Shown one piece after another: positions 1 to 10,560 of a DNA stretch of 64,000 nucleotides. The stretch comes from Petaurus breviceps papuanus (taxonomy: Eukaryota; Chordata; Mammalia; Diprotodontia; Petauridae). The notes under the pieces were generated by a model. That model did no database searches and had not been told where the DNA came from. It saw only the letters and a program-made list of their open reading frames with translations. The stretch lies in the NCBI GenBank assembly GCA_028583685.1, contig JAMXIF010001253.1, forward strand, positions 73,901,461 to 73,965,460, read 5' to 3'. Every line of letters starts with the position of its first letter. Within the stretch, counting starts at the first letter, position 1. Made by a program: the position numbers and the translations under genes.

Positions 1-115
1 ATATATATTGTTTTCCTGGTTTGGTTTGCACCACTGTTCATCAGCTCATATATTTTCCCTTCTGCAAATTTATTATTTCTTATAACACAGTTATATACCT
101 TTAAATTCATCAACA
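1..115 (-). mobile_element. L1 3' region fragment (weak)
   Basis: The reverse complement resembles the marsupial L1 stretch just past ORF2, which codes for little and is often kept as short relics. The words around TGCACCACTGTTCATCAG and TTTCTTATAACACAGT fit it loosely. Short and diverged; it could be chance. Confidence 0.3.
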
Positions 116-117
116 GA

Positions 118-336
118 CATGTGTTAAGCAACTACTATATGCAAGCCACTATAATAAGTTCTAAGAATAGAAAAACCAAAATGAAAAATAGTCCCTGCCC
201 TCAAAGAGCTTACATTCTACTGGGGATTTTCCCTTGTAAACTGATAAGGAAACACAAGCTAATTTGAGGAGATCAAAATTACTAACAACTAGGAAAATCA
301 GGAAAGACTCCCTTCAGGAGATGGTGCTTGACCAGA
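118..336 (-). mobile_element. L2 LINE 3' part, first half
   Basis: Antisense L2 tail: the TGTGTTAAGCAACTACTATATG word, then TCCCTGCCCTCAAAGAGCTT, then a GGTGCTTGACC block. The element resumes at 5717 after the hAT insertion, so it was the landing site of that transposon. Confidence 0.65.
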
Positions 337-816
337 CACTAAAACAGGGATGGGGAAGCTGTGAACTTAGGGCCACATGTGGTCTTCATGGACTTTAAGT
401 TCGGGTGAATCCAAATTTTGACAAATTTTACAGAACAAATCCTTTTATATTTATTAATACATTTCTCTTCATCTTTCATATTTTTATTTTATTTTTAAAA
501 TGAACATATTTAAAATACCAAAGAATAAAATAAGTTTCAATGAAATAATCCTCCCAGGTTGACCTACAACAACTGAACCCTAAATAAACCATAAAGGCTA
601 GATTGATGGCTGCTACACTCATTATTTAGTTCTAACTTACCCGACCTGATGCCATTACCACATGAGGATGGTTGGCAAGAGTTCGTGGGGATTGAGTATA
701 CCAGTCTGTTATCAGTTTTTGACAACTGTGCGCTACATATCCATTTAAAGTGGAATTTGTAAATAGATGTATAGTTCAACATCATTTTTTAAATTCTGTT
801 TGCTTAACAGCCTATC

Positions 817-1263
817 ATGTCAACGAAGACTGAGAGAACACTGAAGGAAGAAAACAGATTTTTTAATGAGGATTGGGAATTGCAATATTATCTTGTTTCT
901 GCTAAAGATAAGATGATTTGCTTGCTTTGTGATACTGCAATATCAACATCAAAGAAATTCAATGCTCATCAGCATTATAGCACTCATAAGGACCACAAAT
1001 ATTTTAAATTAGAGGGAGAGGTTCAAAAAGCTATATTGCAGAAATTAAAAGATGAAAAGCAAAAGCAAAGACAATTCTTTCAAGCAGCAATAAGACCTGG
1101 AAATAATGCCACTGAAGCAACTTATAAAGTAGCTTATAAACTCAGGAAAAAAGGGAAGCTGTTCAGTGATGTAGAAATTGTGAAAGAAAGCGTTGTACAT
1201 TGCTTAGACACTGATAACATTTCAAAATTACAAACAATTGCCTCTTTCAAGGACCATAATTAA
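817..1263 (+). pseudogene. hAT transposase, N-terminal segment with BED finger
   Basis: An open 148-codon segment starting at an ATG. Residues 33-57 contain a Cys-x2-Cys then spaced His residues (ICLLCDT, later NAHQHYSTHKDHK), the pattern of a BED zinc finger that binds transposon ends. The following helical, basic region resembles GTF2IRD2/ZBED5-type hAT transposases. The frame ends at 1263, and the coding sense resumes in another frame from about 1290, so the gene is frameshifted. No host gene use is evident. Confidence 0.75.
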
Positions 1264-1289
1264 ACAATAGTACCCTTCAACTTAACAGA

Positions 1290-1675
1290 ACAACTTCATG
1301 CAATACTTCAAAAGGAAAATATATATTATTCAATCATTTTGGATGAATCAACTGATACTATTGACTTGGCACAGGTTTTTTTTTTTTAAGCAATCAGGGT
1401 TAAGTAACTTGCTCAAGGTTACCTTGGCACAGGTTTTATACTTCATTTGGGTCATAACAGAAGATTTTCTTTGCTATGAAGAGTTATTTGCTTTGGGACT
1501 CCTGCTAACAGGACATGGAAAATATATTATCTTCAACAACTTTCAAGATAAATGTCATGACATTGAACTGAATATGGTAAATTTCGTTAGTGTATGTACA
1601 GACAGTGTACTTTCTATGACAGAAAAACATGAAGGGTGTATTGTACATATAAAAAAAAAGTATTAACAGATCCAG
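1290..1675 (+). pseudogene. hAT transposase, central catalytic segment
   Basis: Continues the transposase in shifted frames. SIILDESTDTIDLAQ carries the first acidic region of the RNase H-like catalytic core. After the SINE insertion the text VITEDFLCYEELF and VCTDSVLSMTEKHEGC matches the second conserved block (normally CTDGAPAM). The element is then interrupted by HAL1 at 1693. Several breaks make it non-functional. Confidence 0.7.
1380..1422 (-). mobile_element. 5'-truncated tRNA-type SINE (43 bp)
   Basis: Only the 3' end of a SINE is present in antisense: a T run (the A tail), then AAGCAATCAGGGTTAAGTAA, stopping at AAGGTTA. Perfect 15-bp direct repeats CTTGGCACAGGTTTT at 1365-1379 and 1423-1437 flank it, so it is a real truncated insertion. 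Sequence type matches the right monomer of the dimeric SINE at 14243 and 58415. Confidence 0.8.
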
Positions 1676-2612
1676 GTGATCTCATTTCTTTTTTTTTCAT
1701 TTTCAAATGCTTTATTAAATTTACATCATTACTCCCCACCAGATTTTGTGTTACAAATTTTCTCCCTGTTTTTCGCCTACCCACCACCCCAGAATAGCAG
1801 TCCCATAGGCTATCCCCTCTTCCAATCTGCTCTCTCCCATATCTTCTCCCATACCCCCTTAGACTTTTCCAGTAGGGCATAGTGTATCTCTATGCCCCAG
1901 TGCCTGTATATCTTCTTTCCCAATTACATGTAAGATAGTATTAATAATAGTGTATATGTACATATAATTTTAAACATTTGATTTTAAAACTTTGAATTCC
2001 AGATTCATTCCTTTCCTCCCTTGTCACCCACCCTTACTGGGAAGATAAGCAGTTCAGTATAGATTGTACATGTGTAACTAATGCAAAACATTAACATAGT
2101 AGATATATTGTAAAAGACTGACTATATTTCCCTCCCTCCTATCCCACCACCCACTTGTTCTATTCTCTACTTTGATCCTGTCCCTTTTCAAAAGTGAGTG
2201 CTTCCAACTTCCCTCCCCCCCAGCCTTCACTCCCTTCCATCAACCCCCCTCTCATCCCCTTCCCCCCTACTCTCCTGTAGGGTAAGATACCCTATTTAGT
2301 GTGTATTTCATTCCCTCCCCAAGCCAAATTCAGTGACAATAAGGTTGACCCATTCCCTTTTGCCTTCCTATTCTTTCCCTCCATTGTAACCCTTTTCCCT
2401 TGCCTCTTCTTTATGAGATAGTTTACCCCATTCTGTCTCTCTCCATCTCCTCTCATTATATTCCTCTCTCACCTCTTAATTTCACCTTTTAAGTATCATC
2501 CCTTCCTATTAAATTGGTCCTGTGGCCTCTATCTATGTATACCTGTAAGCATATATGCACACATTCACATATGTATTCATATGCCCTTATACCCTCCAGT
2601 ATATACATACAT

Positions 2613-2613
<1 letters not shown>

Positions 2614-2669
<56 letters not shown>

Positions 2670-2688
2670 GAAATAGATAGATAGATGT
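2614..2688. repeat. (GATA)n microsatellite
   Basis: About 18 tandem ATAG units with a small interruption, in the 3' region of HAL1 copy 1. The same place in the other HAL1 copies holds TA/CA repeats. The open frames across it are repeat artefacts. Confidence 0.95.
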
Positions 2689-2811
2689 TCTCTTCAAATA
2701 TTTTCATACTGAGAAAAGTTTTATAAGTTACAATTATCATTTTTCCATGTAGGAATGTTAATAGTTCAACTTTGATCAGTGGCTTATGATTTCTTTTCCC
2801 TGTTTACCTTC

Positions 2812-3869
2812 TCAAGCTTCTCTTGCTTCTTGTATCTGAATGTCAAATTTTCTATTCAACTCTGGTTTTTTCATTAAGAATGCTTGAAAGTCCTCTATTC
2901 CACTGAATTACCATATTTTTTCCTGAAAGATGATACTCAGTTTTGCTGGGTAGGTGATTCTTGGTTTTAATCCCAGCTCCTCTGCCCTCTGGAATATCCT
3001 ACTCCAGGTCCTTCAATCCCTCAGTGTAGAAGCTGCCAGATCCTGGGTTATCCTGATTGTGTTTCCACAATATTCAAATTGTTTCTTCCTGGCCGCTTGT
3101 AATATTCTCTCCTTGATCTGGGAATTCCCGAACCTAGGTATAATATTCCTAGGAATTTTCTTTTTGGGATCTTTTTCAGGAGGTGATCGGTGGATTCTTT
3201 CAACCTCTATTTTACCTTCTGGTTCTAAAACATCAGGGCAATTTTCCTTGAAAATTTCTTGGAGGATGATTTCTAGGTTCTTTCTTTGATCATGGCTTTC
3301 AGGTAGTCCAATAATTTTTAAATTATCTCTCCTGGATCTATTTTCTAGGTCAGTGGTTTTTCCAATGAGATATTTCACATTGCCTTCTATTTCATTTGTT
3401 TGGATCTGTTTAACAGCATCTTGATTTCTCCTAAAGTCACTAGCTTCCCTTTGCTCCAATCTAAATCCGAGGGAACGATTTTCCTCATTGAGCTTTTGAG
3501 ATTATTTTTCCATCTGGCAAATTCAACTTTTCAAGGCATTCCTCTCCTCATTGCCTTTTTGAGACTCTTTTGCCAATTGAGTCAGTCTGTTTTTTTAAGG
3601 TGTGATTTTCCTCAGTCAGGCTATTGACTGTCATTTCGTAATTTTCTTGCATCGTTCTCATTTCTCTTCCCAATTTTTCCTCCATTTCTCTTATCTGCTT
3701 CTTAAGGTCCTCTATGGACTGTAACCAGCTCGTATTTTCCTTTGAAGCTTTTGGTGCAGGAGTTCTGACTTCACTGTCTTCCTCCTGTTCCATGCTTTGC
3801 TCCTTTTTGTCCCCAAAATAGGAGTCTAATGTTGGAAACTTCTGTTTGTTTTGCTTTCTTTGTCTGGTT
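2812..3869 (-). pseudogene. HAL1 ORF1p relic (L1 ORF1-like RNA-binding protein)
   Basis: Minus-strand L1 ORF1 relic. Order of parts: an N-terminal region, a coiled coil (SWLQSIEDLKKQIREMEEKL), an RRM-like block (RRDNLKIIGLPESHDQRKN, then DVLEPEGKIEVERIHRS), and a C-terminal domain. L1 ORF1p binds RNA as a trimer. The initiator ATG appears as ATA near 3867, and frames are broken between 3460 and 3548 and near 3013. Confidence 0.75.
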
Positions 3870-4562
3870 ATGTCTCCCCTCAGTCACTGGACCCCTGGGC
3901 TTTTTGCCACAGTAAGACTCTGCCACCAGACAGGGGAACTTTCATCCCAAACGCTGGGGTTTTCTCAACTGCTGGAGGTATTAGTTGGCTGCCCTCTCTG
4001 AGGCCTCCACATGCTCTGGCAAGCTGGTCACATACCCCAGAACCTCCACCCTAGACTGCAATCCAGATCCAAGCAGGTTAAAGCAAGAGCAATTACCCCT
4101 CAGACTGGTCCCTTGATTCCCCTACACTCTGCAGGCCAGGAGCTAAAGCTGCTCAGTGGCTTCTCACCCTGGGGGCAAAAGCTGAAGCACTCCCAACTAC
4201 TGGTCCCGAAGTCCACACTGCACTGACCTCTCACTTTGTCCTTCGCATCTGTGTTTTGATAAATCTGGAAATGGCCACAGCTGCTGGTTATCTGGAGTCC
4301 CTCTGGCTGGGCCTGGTCAGGCCAGTCCTGGGGCTAAAGCCTCGGGTATGGGGCTGGACTTGGCTCCCAGAATACTGCACTGGCCGCTTGCTGCTAGCCT
4401 GCTGGGCTGTCCTCAGCGGGAGGTTAGCTTCTCTGTGTCATTTTGTGGGTTCTGCAACTACAAAGTTTGTTTAGAGTCCTCTTTTTGCATGGATTGGGAA
4501 AGGTGGAAACTGGAACCTGGTGGAGGTCCTGCTTCTACTCCACCATCTTGACTCCGGCCCCA

Positions 4563-5560
4563 GTGCTCTCATTTCTTTTCACTGTATGTTGCACCAGCAA
4601 AATCTCTGCTAAACCTACTATTTTAAGTGACACTCTGCAACAAGTTATAAGTAATGTTAACTATATTTGTGCAAATGCAACACAGCATCATCAGTTTTGT
4701 AACATGCTAAAGTTGAATAATGAGTATTTGGTGTGGATTTGCCATATCATTCTAAAGTGCATTGGTTTTTGCAAGGAGAGGTGCTAGTCAAAATTTTATC
4801 TCTGCAAAAACATACAGTTAAATTTTGTGAAGGACAGTCAGTAATGTGAATTATTGAAAGAAGATTTCTATAGGGATGCTGCATTTCTGTGTGATATGTC
4901 AAATCAAAATGACTTGAATATTTCTTTGCAAGGTAAAACTAAGTCTATATATGATATATGGCCCAAAATCCAAGCATTTCCAAAACAGCAATCTATTTTC
5001 AAAATGCTTCTCCTTCAAAAGGAAATTTTGGATGAATGTTTTCCCCAGTTAACAAAGGTCATTGATGAGCAGGATGCAAATCATTTGAAGAATACTGAGC
5101 TATCATAGACCTATTAATTGGAGAATACAATGAAAGGTTCACTGAGAATCACATCACCCCCAAATTGGCATTTCAGCTTTACCTAGTTGATATCACCAAG
5201 GCACCTAAAGAACTGCAGATGGAATTGAGTGAGCTCTCAGTAGATGACATTTTAAAGTCATTGTCTGAGGTTAAGAAAGATCCAATTGAAACATAAAAAA
5301 AATGCAGTACAATACCCAAACCTTTGGCAACATGCCTGAAAAATGCTTTCTTGATTTTTAATCACTTGTAACTGTGAATCTACCTTCTGCTCCCTAACCC
5401 AAATCAAGACACCATTAAGGTAAAAAAATGATTGATACGTATCTAGAGGGTCAGCTGAAACTGCAGATTTCCATGATGCAACCAAATACTCAAATGCTTT
5501 CCAACAAAAAGTAGACACAACAAAGTCATTAAAAGGTTAATTTAAAAATTAACAAATAGT
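4563..5560 (+). pseudogene. hAT transposase, C-terminal half
   Basis: Resumes the transposase after HAL1. CMLHQQNLCAKPTILSD matches the conserved Cys-His insertion-domain start. WPKIQAF, FTENHITPKLAFQLY, ELQMELSELSVDDILKSL and a CESTFCSLTQIKT word (the dimerisation motif) follow in shifting frames with several stops. End of coding sense is near 5520. Confidence 0.7.
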
Positions 5561-5716
5561 TTTTAATTTTTGAAATTATTGCATGCAGTAGTTAGATTTT
5601 TATAAAATAATGTACATTTTTAAGTATATCTAATTGAAGTTTCTTGAAAGTGGCCTTATTTGATTATAGCTAAATATTAATGTGGCCTTCCAACATGAAA
5701 AGATTTTCCACCCCGG

Positions 5717-5870
5717 GACTAAGAGGAAGCAAGAGAGTCTAGGAGGCAGACATAAGTAGGGAATGTATTGCAAGTATGAATAAATAGCATGAGTAAGGAC
5801 ACAGGGCTAGGAGATGAAATGCTAGGTTCAGGGGATACTAGGAAAGTGCTCAAATTGACTCAGAAGAATT
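5717..5870 (-). mobile_element. L2 LINE, second half
   Basis: Continues the L2 at 118-336: GAGTCTAGGAGGCAGAC and GGACACAGGGCTAGGAGATG follow the antisense L2 order once the hAT element is removed. Confidence 0.6.
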
Positions 5871-6417
5871 AAATTTTCAGTGGGAACGCTAGAATTGGCC
5901 AATGCTACAAATCAGGACTTGACTTATTATTTTGTTGATTTGTAGACTTTAAAAGATGATAGAGGAAATAACATAATGGAGAAAAATAATGCAGCTTAAA
6001 CTTAAAAATTTATCAATTATACTTTAAAAAAACTTACATTACTTGTTAAGTATTTGCCAGCCTGCTATTGAATGTAAACTCCTGCTCCTACCCTTGAATT
6101 TGTATTGGTAAACAATATTCAGCCTCAGAAGAAGCACAAGTAATTCATGTCCAATGGAAAGCACATGTTGATATTAATTAATGGAAATTTTTAGTTAGCA
6201 CAATTTAGCTTAGCTAATAACTTTTAGAGATCCTTACAGAGAAACTACGCTATGTAAAGAACTAATTTAAATTGAGAGCACTTTTTTTAGCCCGGGTATT
6301 TTTGATAGATCTTACTGCTATTTGGTAGACATTTCCTGAAACAAATAAAAAAACTGGTAGCATTTTAGTATATAATATTTTTTTAATTATTGTTTCATAT
6401 CCATGTATACTATGCAA
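5871..6417. other. Unassigned AT-rich DNA
   Basis: No coding signal, RNA gene or repeat family recognised. Confidence 0.5.
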
Positions 6418-6515
6418 ACAAGAAGACAAGTTCCTTGAGTGCAGGGACCATGCCAGATTTTCCTTTTACATCCCTGGATGCACCCAACACAGTGTCAGGC
6501 ACAATACAATCCTTT
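6418..6515 (+). mobile_element. L2 LINE 3' end
   Basis: Sense L2 tail: AGTTCCTTGAGTGCAGGGAC then GTGTCAGGCACAATAC. Confidence 0.7.
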
Positions 6516-7694
6516 TCAATGAAAACAAATAGAATTTTTACATTTTTTAGTCTGAATTGCATCCCCTGAGCTGCTTGACTGAGTTAAGCCGCTGGAGAAT
6601 CAGAGGACAACATAAAAGAGAAAGAGATCCAGGGGATTAAACTAGGGGAAACTATCCCAAGGGTGGGCCATCAACAATTGCTGATCATTTATGCTTCTTA
6701 TCCAAAGTAGGCAAATTCTCATTGGGCAGAATTTTCTGAAAAGAATATACAAATGCTTGGTACTATAGTTATATTGGCTGTCCCAGAAATACTATTAGCG
6801 ATTTCAAAATAGTCATCTTCTTAGTACATTTCAAGAAAACAGATAATTGGGGTCAGGATTGGTCTTACTCTATTTTTGGTTGCCTTTTTCTGTTACTGTA
6901 TACTCTCTCTCTTACTGTCTCTCCCCCCCCTTCCCCCACTTAATGATTGTTAAAAGAAATCAGGAACAGCTGGTGAAGGTTGTAAGATTACTTGTTTGAA
7001 GTACCATGCCACTTGTCTTAAAATATACACACAGACTGTGTATATGTGTGCTTCTTTCTGTCTCAATTACAAAGAAGCAACAAAATAAAATGACTGCTTT
7101 CCTAAGTTGTTTGCAAATATAGAATCTCCCCATTCCCCTGATTATCCAATTAATACCTTAAGCCTCTCACTCAAACAGGGGATATGAATAATGATCCCAG
7201 TAGAAGCACAGTCAATATCCCACAAACTCCCTTTTGATACCAGATATTCAGTTTGGGTGCCAAAGGACCCAGAATGCCAACCTTCAGATTGCTTCCTTCA
7301 GAACTGTTCCTCAAGGTCTACCTCTTCTTTTCTTCATTATAGATGACATTCTAAAAAAAATCCCAGGAGAGATAGAGCAAGCTTTTAGAAAGGCAATGTT
7401 ACTCTATAAAAAGATGCTTAGATATAACTAAAAGTTCCCATTTACTAACAGGAATTTGTACTTTTTGTTAGCTATGATGTATCTAGATATCAGAGCCAAA
7501 CATCTTCTTTAACAACTTGAGGGGAAAAATGTGTTTTTGAAATTCTGCTGTATTTTCTATTTACTCTAAGAGGAGACATATATATTTTAAAAAATCCCTG
7601 TCAGTTCAGTGGCTTTATTGGGACAAATGAAACATCTGAGAGCATAGCTTTACTAATTAAAGACTAACCCACTGCTTGTGTTTATCACTTTATA
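6516..7694. other. Unassigned DNA with a short pyrimidine tract
   Basis: Nothing recognised apart from a CT/C-rich run at 6901-6940. A 65-codon frame at 7234-7431 has no family features and looks like chance. Confidence 0.45.
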
Positions 7695-7845
7695 TTTTTC
7701 AAAGTGCATTTACATAATCAATGTCATTTGATCCTTACATGGTCCCATGAGGTTGCTTAGGCAGATATGTGACCCACATTTTACAAATGAGAAGAATAAG
7801 ACAAAGAAGAAATTAAATTACTTTTTCAAGGTCCCAGAAATAGTA
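7695..7845 (-). mobile_element. MIR/THER CORE-SINE
   Basis: Antisense MIR order: CATTTGATCCTTACATGGTC, then ACATTTTACAAATGAG, then a TTTTTCAAGGTCCCAG word that replaces the usual AAGGTCACACAG. Confidence 0.6.
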
Positions 7846-7849
7846 GAAT

Positions 7850-8095
7850 CAATCAATCAACCAGATTTAATTAAATGCTGAGAGAACAAAGACAGAAGAA
7901 ATGAGGCAGTTGTTGCCTTCAAGGAGCTTATGTTGTATTGCAGGCAAAAAACATGGAAATTATATATATGTGTGTGTGTGTGTGTTTACACAGATGTGTA
8001 CACACATGTGTGTATATATACGTATATATACATGTGCACAAACACAAAATAAAGATAAAGTGTTTATGGGATATCAGAAAAGGCTTCAAAGGCAT
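7850..8095 (-). mobile_element. L2 LINE 3' part with TG/TA repeat
   Basis: Antisense L2 words (AATCAATCAATCAACC, TTGCCTTCAAGGAGCTTATG, GAAAAGGCTTCAAAGG) are split by a TG/CA/TA simple repeat at about 7967-8040. Confidence 0.6.
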
Positions 8096-8200
8096 CTAGG
8101 TGGTACAAAAAGGATCAAATGAGATACTTTTAAAGTGCTCAGCACAGTGTCTGGCACATAGTAGGCACTCTACACCTTCTAGCTATGTTGTTGTTGAGGG
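8096..8200 (+). mobile_element. MIR 3' fragment
   Basis: Sense MIR tail: GATCAAATGAGATACTTTTA then AGTGTCTGGCACATAGTAGG. Confidence 0.6.
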
Positions 8201-8314
8201 GTTTGATAGAGTCAAGACTGGGATTCATCTCTTGCCTCCTACTTTGAACTTCTTTTTATTATTGTGCTATATTCATAATATCTTGCCTGAAGTCAGTTTA
8301 AAAATATGCCAAAG

Positions 8315-8466
8315 CAGGGGCAGCCAGGTGGCTCAGTGAGTAAGAGCACCGGCTCCAGTGTTGGGATGACCTGGAGATCGAATCCTGGGCTCAGACACTC
8401 ATCACCTCACCCAGAAATAACTGGCTGTGTAACCTTGAGCAAGTTACTTAACCCTGATTGCTTTAA
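8315..8466 (+). mobile_element. tRNA-derived SINE, single monomer (right type)
   Basis: Begins GGGGCAGCCAGGTGGCTCAG, which contains the A-box region, has a B-box-like GATCGAATCC, and ends ACCCTGATTGCTTTAAAAAA. Direct repeats AAAAATATGCCAAAG at 8300-8314 and about 8467-8481 flank it, typical of L1-driven insertion. Its GGTGGCTCAG and CCCTGATTGCTT markers match the right half of the dimeric SINEs at 14243 and 58415. Confidence 0.85.
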
Positions 8467-8481
8467 AAAAATATGCCAAAG

Positions 8482-9415
8482 TTCCCTTAATTGATAAATG
8501 GACAAAAGATATGGACAGGCAGTTTTCAGAAGAAAAAATCAAAGTTAACTGCAGTCATATAAAAATTCTCTAAATCACTTGATTAGAGAAATTCAAATTA
8601 AAACAACTCTGAGATAGTACTTCATACCTGTCAGATTGGCTAATATGACAGAAAAGAAAAATAACGCTGGAGTGTGTATGGAAAAGCAAGGACACTAATG
8701 CATTGTTGGTAGAATTGTGAACAGGGTTTAATAATCTTTGAGAGTAATTTGGAATTATGACCAAAGGGCATATACCCTTTGACCCAGCAATGTCACTAAT
8801 AGGTCTGTAACTCAAAGAGATCAAAGAAATGAGAAAAGGACTCATATGTTACAAAAATATTTATAGCAATTCTTTTTGTACTGGAAAAAAATTGGAAATT
8901 GAGGGGATGCCTATCAATTGGAGAATGACTGAACTGGCATTTGAATGTTATGGAATACTATTGTGCTATAAGAAAGGATGAACAGGGTAGTTTCAGAAAA
9001 AATCTAGGAAGACACCTGTGAACTGATGCAAAGTGAAGTGAGCAGAATTGGGAAAGCATTGTATATGGTAACAGCAATATTGTAATGATGATTGACTGTG
9101 AAGATTAGCTGCTCTGATCAATGCAATGATCTAAGACAATTCCAAAGGATTCATGATGAAAAATACCATCCATCTCCAGTGAGATAACTGATGAATTCTG
9201 AATGAAGCATAATTTTTTTTCATTTTCTTTATTTTTTCTTGCTTTTTTTTTTTTTGGCAACACAGCTAATATGGAATATGTTTTGCATAATTTTGCATGT
9301 ATATCATCATGCGTGTCTTCTCAATGGACAGGGGAGGGGCTGGAGAGAGAGAGGGAGAATTTGGAGCTTAAAATTTTTAAAAGAATGTATAAATAAGTAA
9401 ATAATACACTCAAAA
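8482..9415 (+). mobile_element. L1 3' end (ORF2 tail region and 3' UTR)
   Basis: Follows marsupial L1 closely: TTGATAAATGGACAAAAGAT, TTTGACCCAGCAATGTCACT, TATCAATTGGAGAATGACTG, TGATGCAAAGTGAAGTGAGC, then a T-rich stretch, GGGGAGGGGCTGGAGAGAG and an A-rich tail. Truncated 5'. The SINE at 8315 inserted at its upstream edge. Confidence 0.85.
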
Positions 9416-10217
9416 ATGTGCCAATGATTTTTCTTTGACGGGAATAGAATGGCAAAATAAATGACTTACTCTGAGCAAAGAAATCTTTAGACTTTTAAAG
9501 AATCATTAGTATTTATGCCTCCTATGACTTTACATGTTTAATGGGTTATTGAAATTTATATTGAGAATCGTTAGAGTCTTGAATTTTAGGTGACTTTCCT
9601 TGTGTGAGTAGATTTTGGATGAAGCACCAAGGTTGTCATGCAGTTGATCGCTCACAGGTACTCAAACCTGCAACTCCTTAGTCAATGGGTGCACAGCTGG
9701 GGCTTGGGTACTCTATGAATACTGTGGGGTTCTTAACTCTTCCAAAACTATGAATCTCTGTCCTTCTATTTGACTGCTGTTGCTGAGCAGATTCACAGGG
9801 GTTGAATGGGAGGAAAACCTTCTAATCCATCAATCAGCCATAATTAGGACCACAACGTCATTGAGTTTAGGAAAATTTGCTAGTCTTGTATACCTGGATT
9901 ACATGAAGGTTGCCAAATTGACTGTGATCAACATAACCTTGAATTCTTGGCCTAAATTTAGGTGACTCAAACAGTATTGGATACCTAGGACCTTCCCAAA
10001 TACATAGGTAGGTCAATGAGTAGTTAGTCATGTAATCATTTTTCAGCTAGGCCTAGTTTGCCTAGCAATAGACCAATCCTCACACCTTAATACACAGCTG
10101 CATGCTATCAATGTCATCACTCCATCTGAACTGCATCTATAATTTACCTGGTACCATTTGTTTGGAAGTCATGTATTTATAAGTTTTCTTTTCTCCCCAG
10201 CTATAGAGTTCATGTGT
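9416..10217. other. Unassigned DNA
   Basis: No gene or repeat family recognised. Confidence 0.45.
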
Positions 10218-10560
10218 ATTGGAATACTCAACAGCAAAATCAATTAACAAAGGCATTCATTCTTATAAAAAGAACAAAATAAATACTAACTAAAATTCTA
10301 TACAAAAATATAAATAAATTTGAAATATAAATTAATATAATATAAAAATAAATAGAATGTAAAAAATATAAAGTCACTATCCCTATCCTCATAAAGCTAA
10401 CATTCTATCTAAGATGAAATATTCTTGGATAACTACAATGGTAAGCTATGTGTGTGTATGTGTGTGTGTATGCATGTATGTTAGTAAATTAATTTTGTAT
10501 AACGGTGGTGTCAAACTGAAATAAAAATGGGGTCTACTAAACCATATGTAAGTATTCTTA
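10218..10560 (+). repeat. Direct duplication, copy A
   Basis: Matches 12054-12429 along its length, from ATTGGAATACTCAA to GTATTCTTA. It shares AACAAAGGCATTCATTC, GATAACTACAATGGTAAGCT, a TG repeat and the first 55 bp of a hAT MITE. By eye identity is about 80-85%. Copy A holds only the left end of the MITE, so it is probably the derived copy. Confidence 0.8.

Larger units (their letters stand above)
1693..4562 (-). mobile_element. HAL1 (half-L1: ORF1 only), full length, copy 1
   Basis: Antisense non-autonomous L1 derivative of about 2.87 kb. On the minus strand it starts with GTCAAGATGGTGGAGTAGAA, has a GC-richer 5' region of roughly 690 bp, an ORF1 relic, and runs straight into a 1.1 kb 3' region with no ORF2. 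Target duplications GTGATCTCATTTCTTTT (1676) and GTGCTCTCATTTCTTTT (4563) differ at one base. It sits inside the hAT transposase. The ORF1-to-3'-end junction matches the copy at 54843, showing a family rather than a one-off deletion. Confidence 0.85.
345..5716 (+). mobile_element. hAT (Charlie-like) DNA transposon, full length but dead
   Basis: The left end CAGGGATGGGGAA and right end TTTTCCACCCCGG form imperfect terminal inverted repeats. They are flanked by related 8-bp sites, CACTAAAA at 337 and GACTAAGA at 5717, as expected for a hAT target duplication with two later changes. Inside lies a decayed transposase in the same orientation, from a BED-type finger to the C-terminal dimerisation region. 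A truncated SINE and a HAL1 have inserted into it. The first 100 bp match both halves of the palindromic MITE at 22347, so both belong to one family. The L2 relic continues on each side. Confidence 0.85.

Noticed and set aside
2489-2740. Ile-Tyr-Leu-Ser repeat frame
   Set aside because: GATA microsatellite within HAL1; similar frames at 49391 and 59099 have the same cause.
8315-8466. Functional tRNA gene
   Set aside because: A-box and B-box words are those of a SINE with A tail and target duplications; no cloverleaf is apparent.
9202-9396. 64-codon frame
   Set aside because: Falls in an L1 3' UTR.
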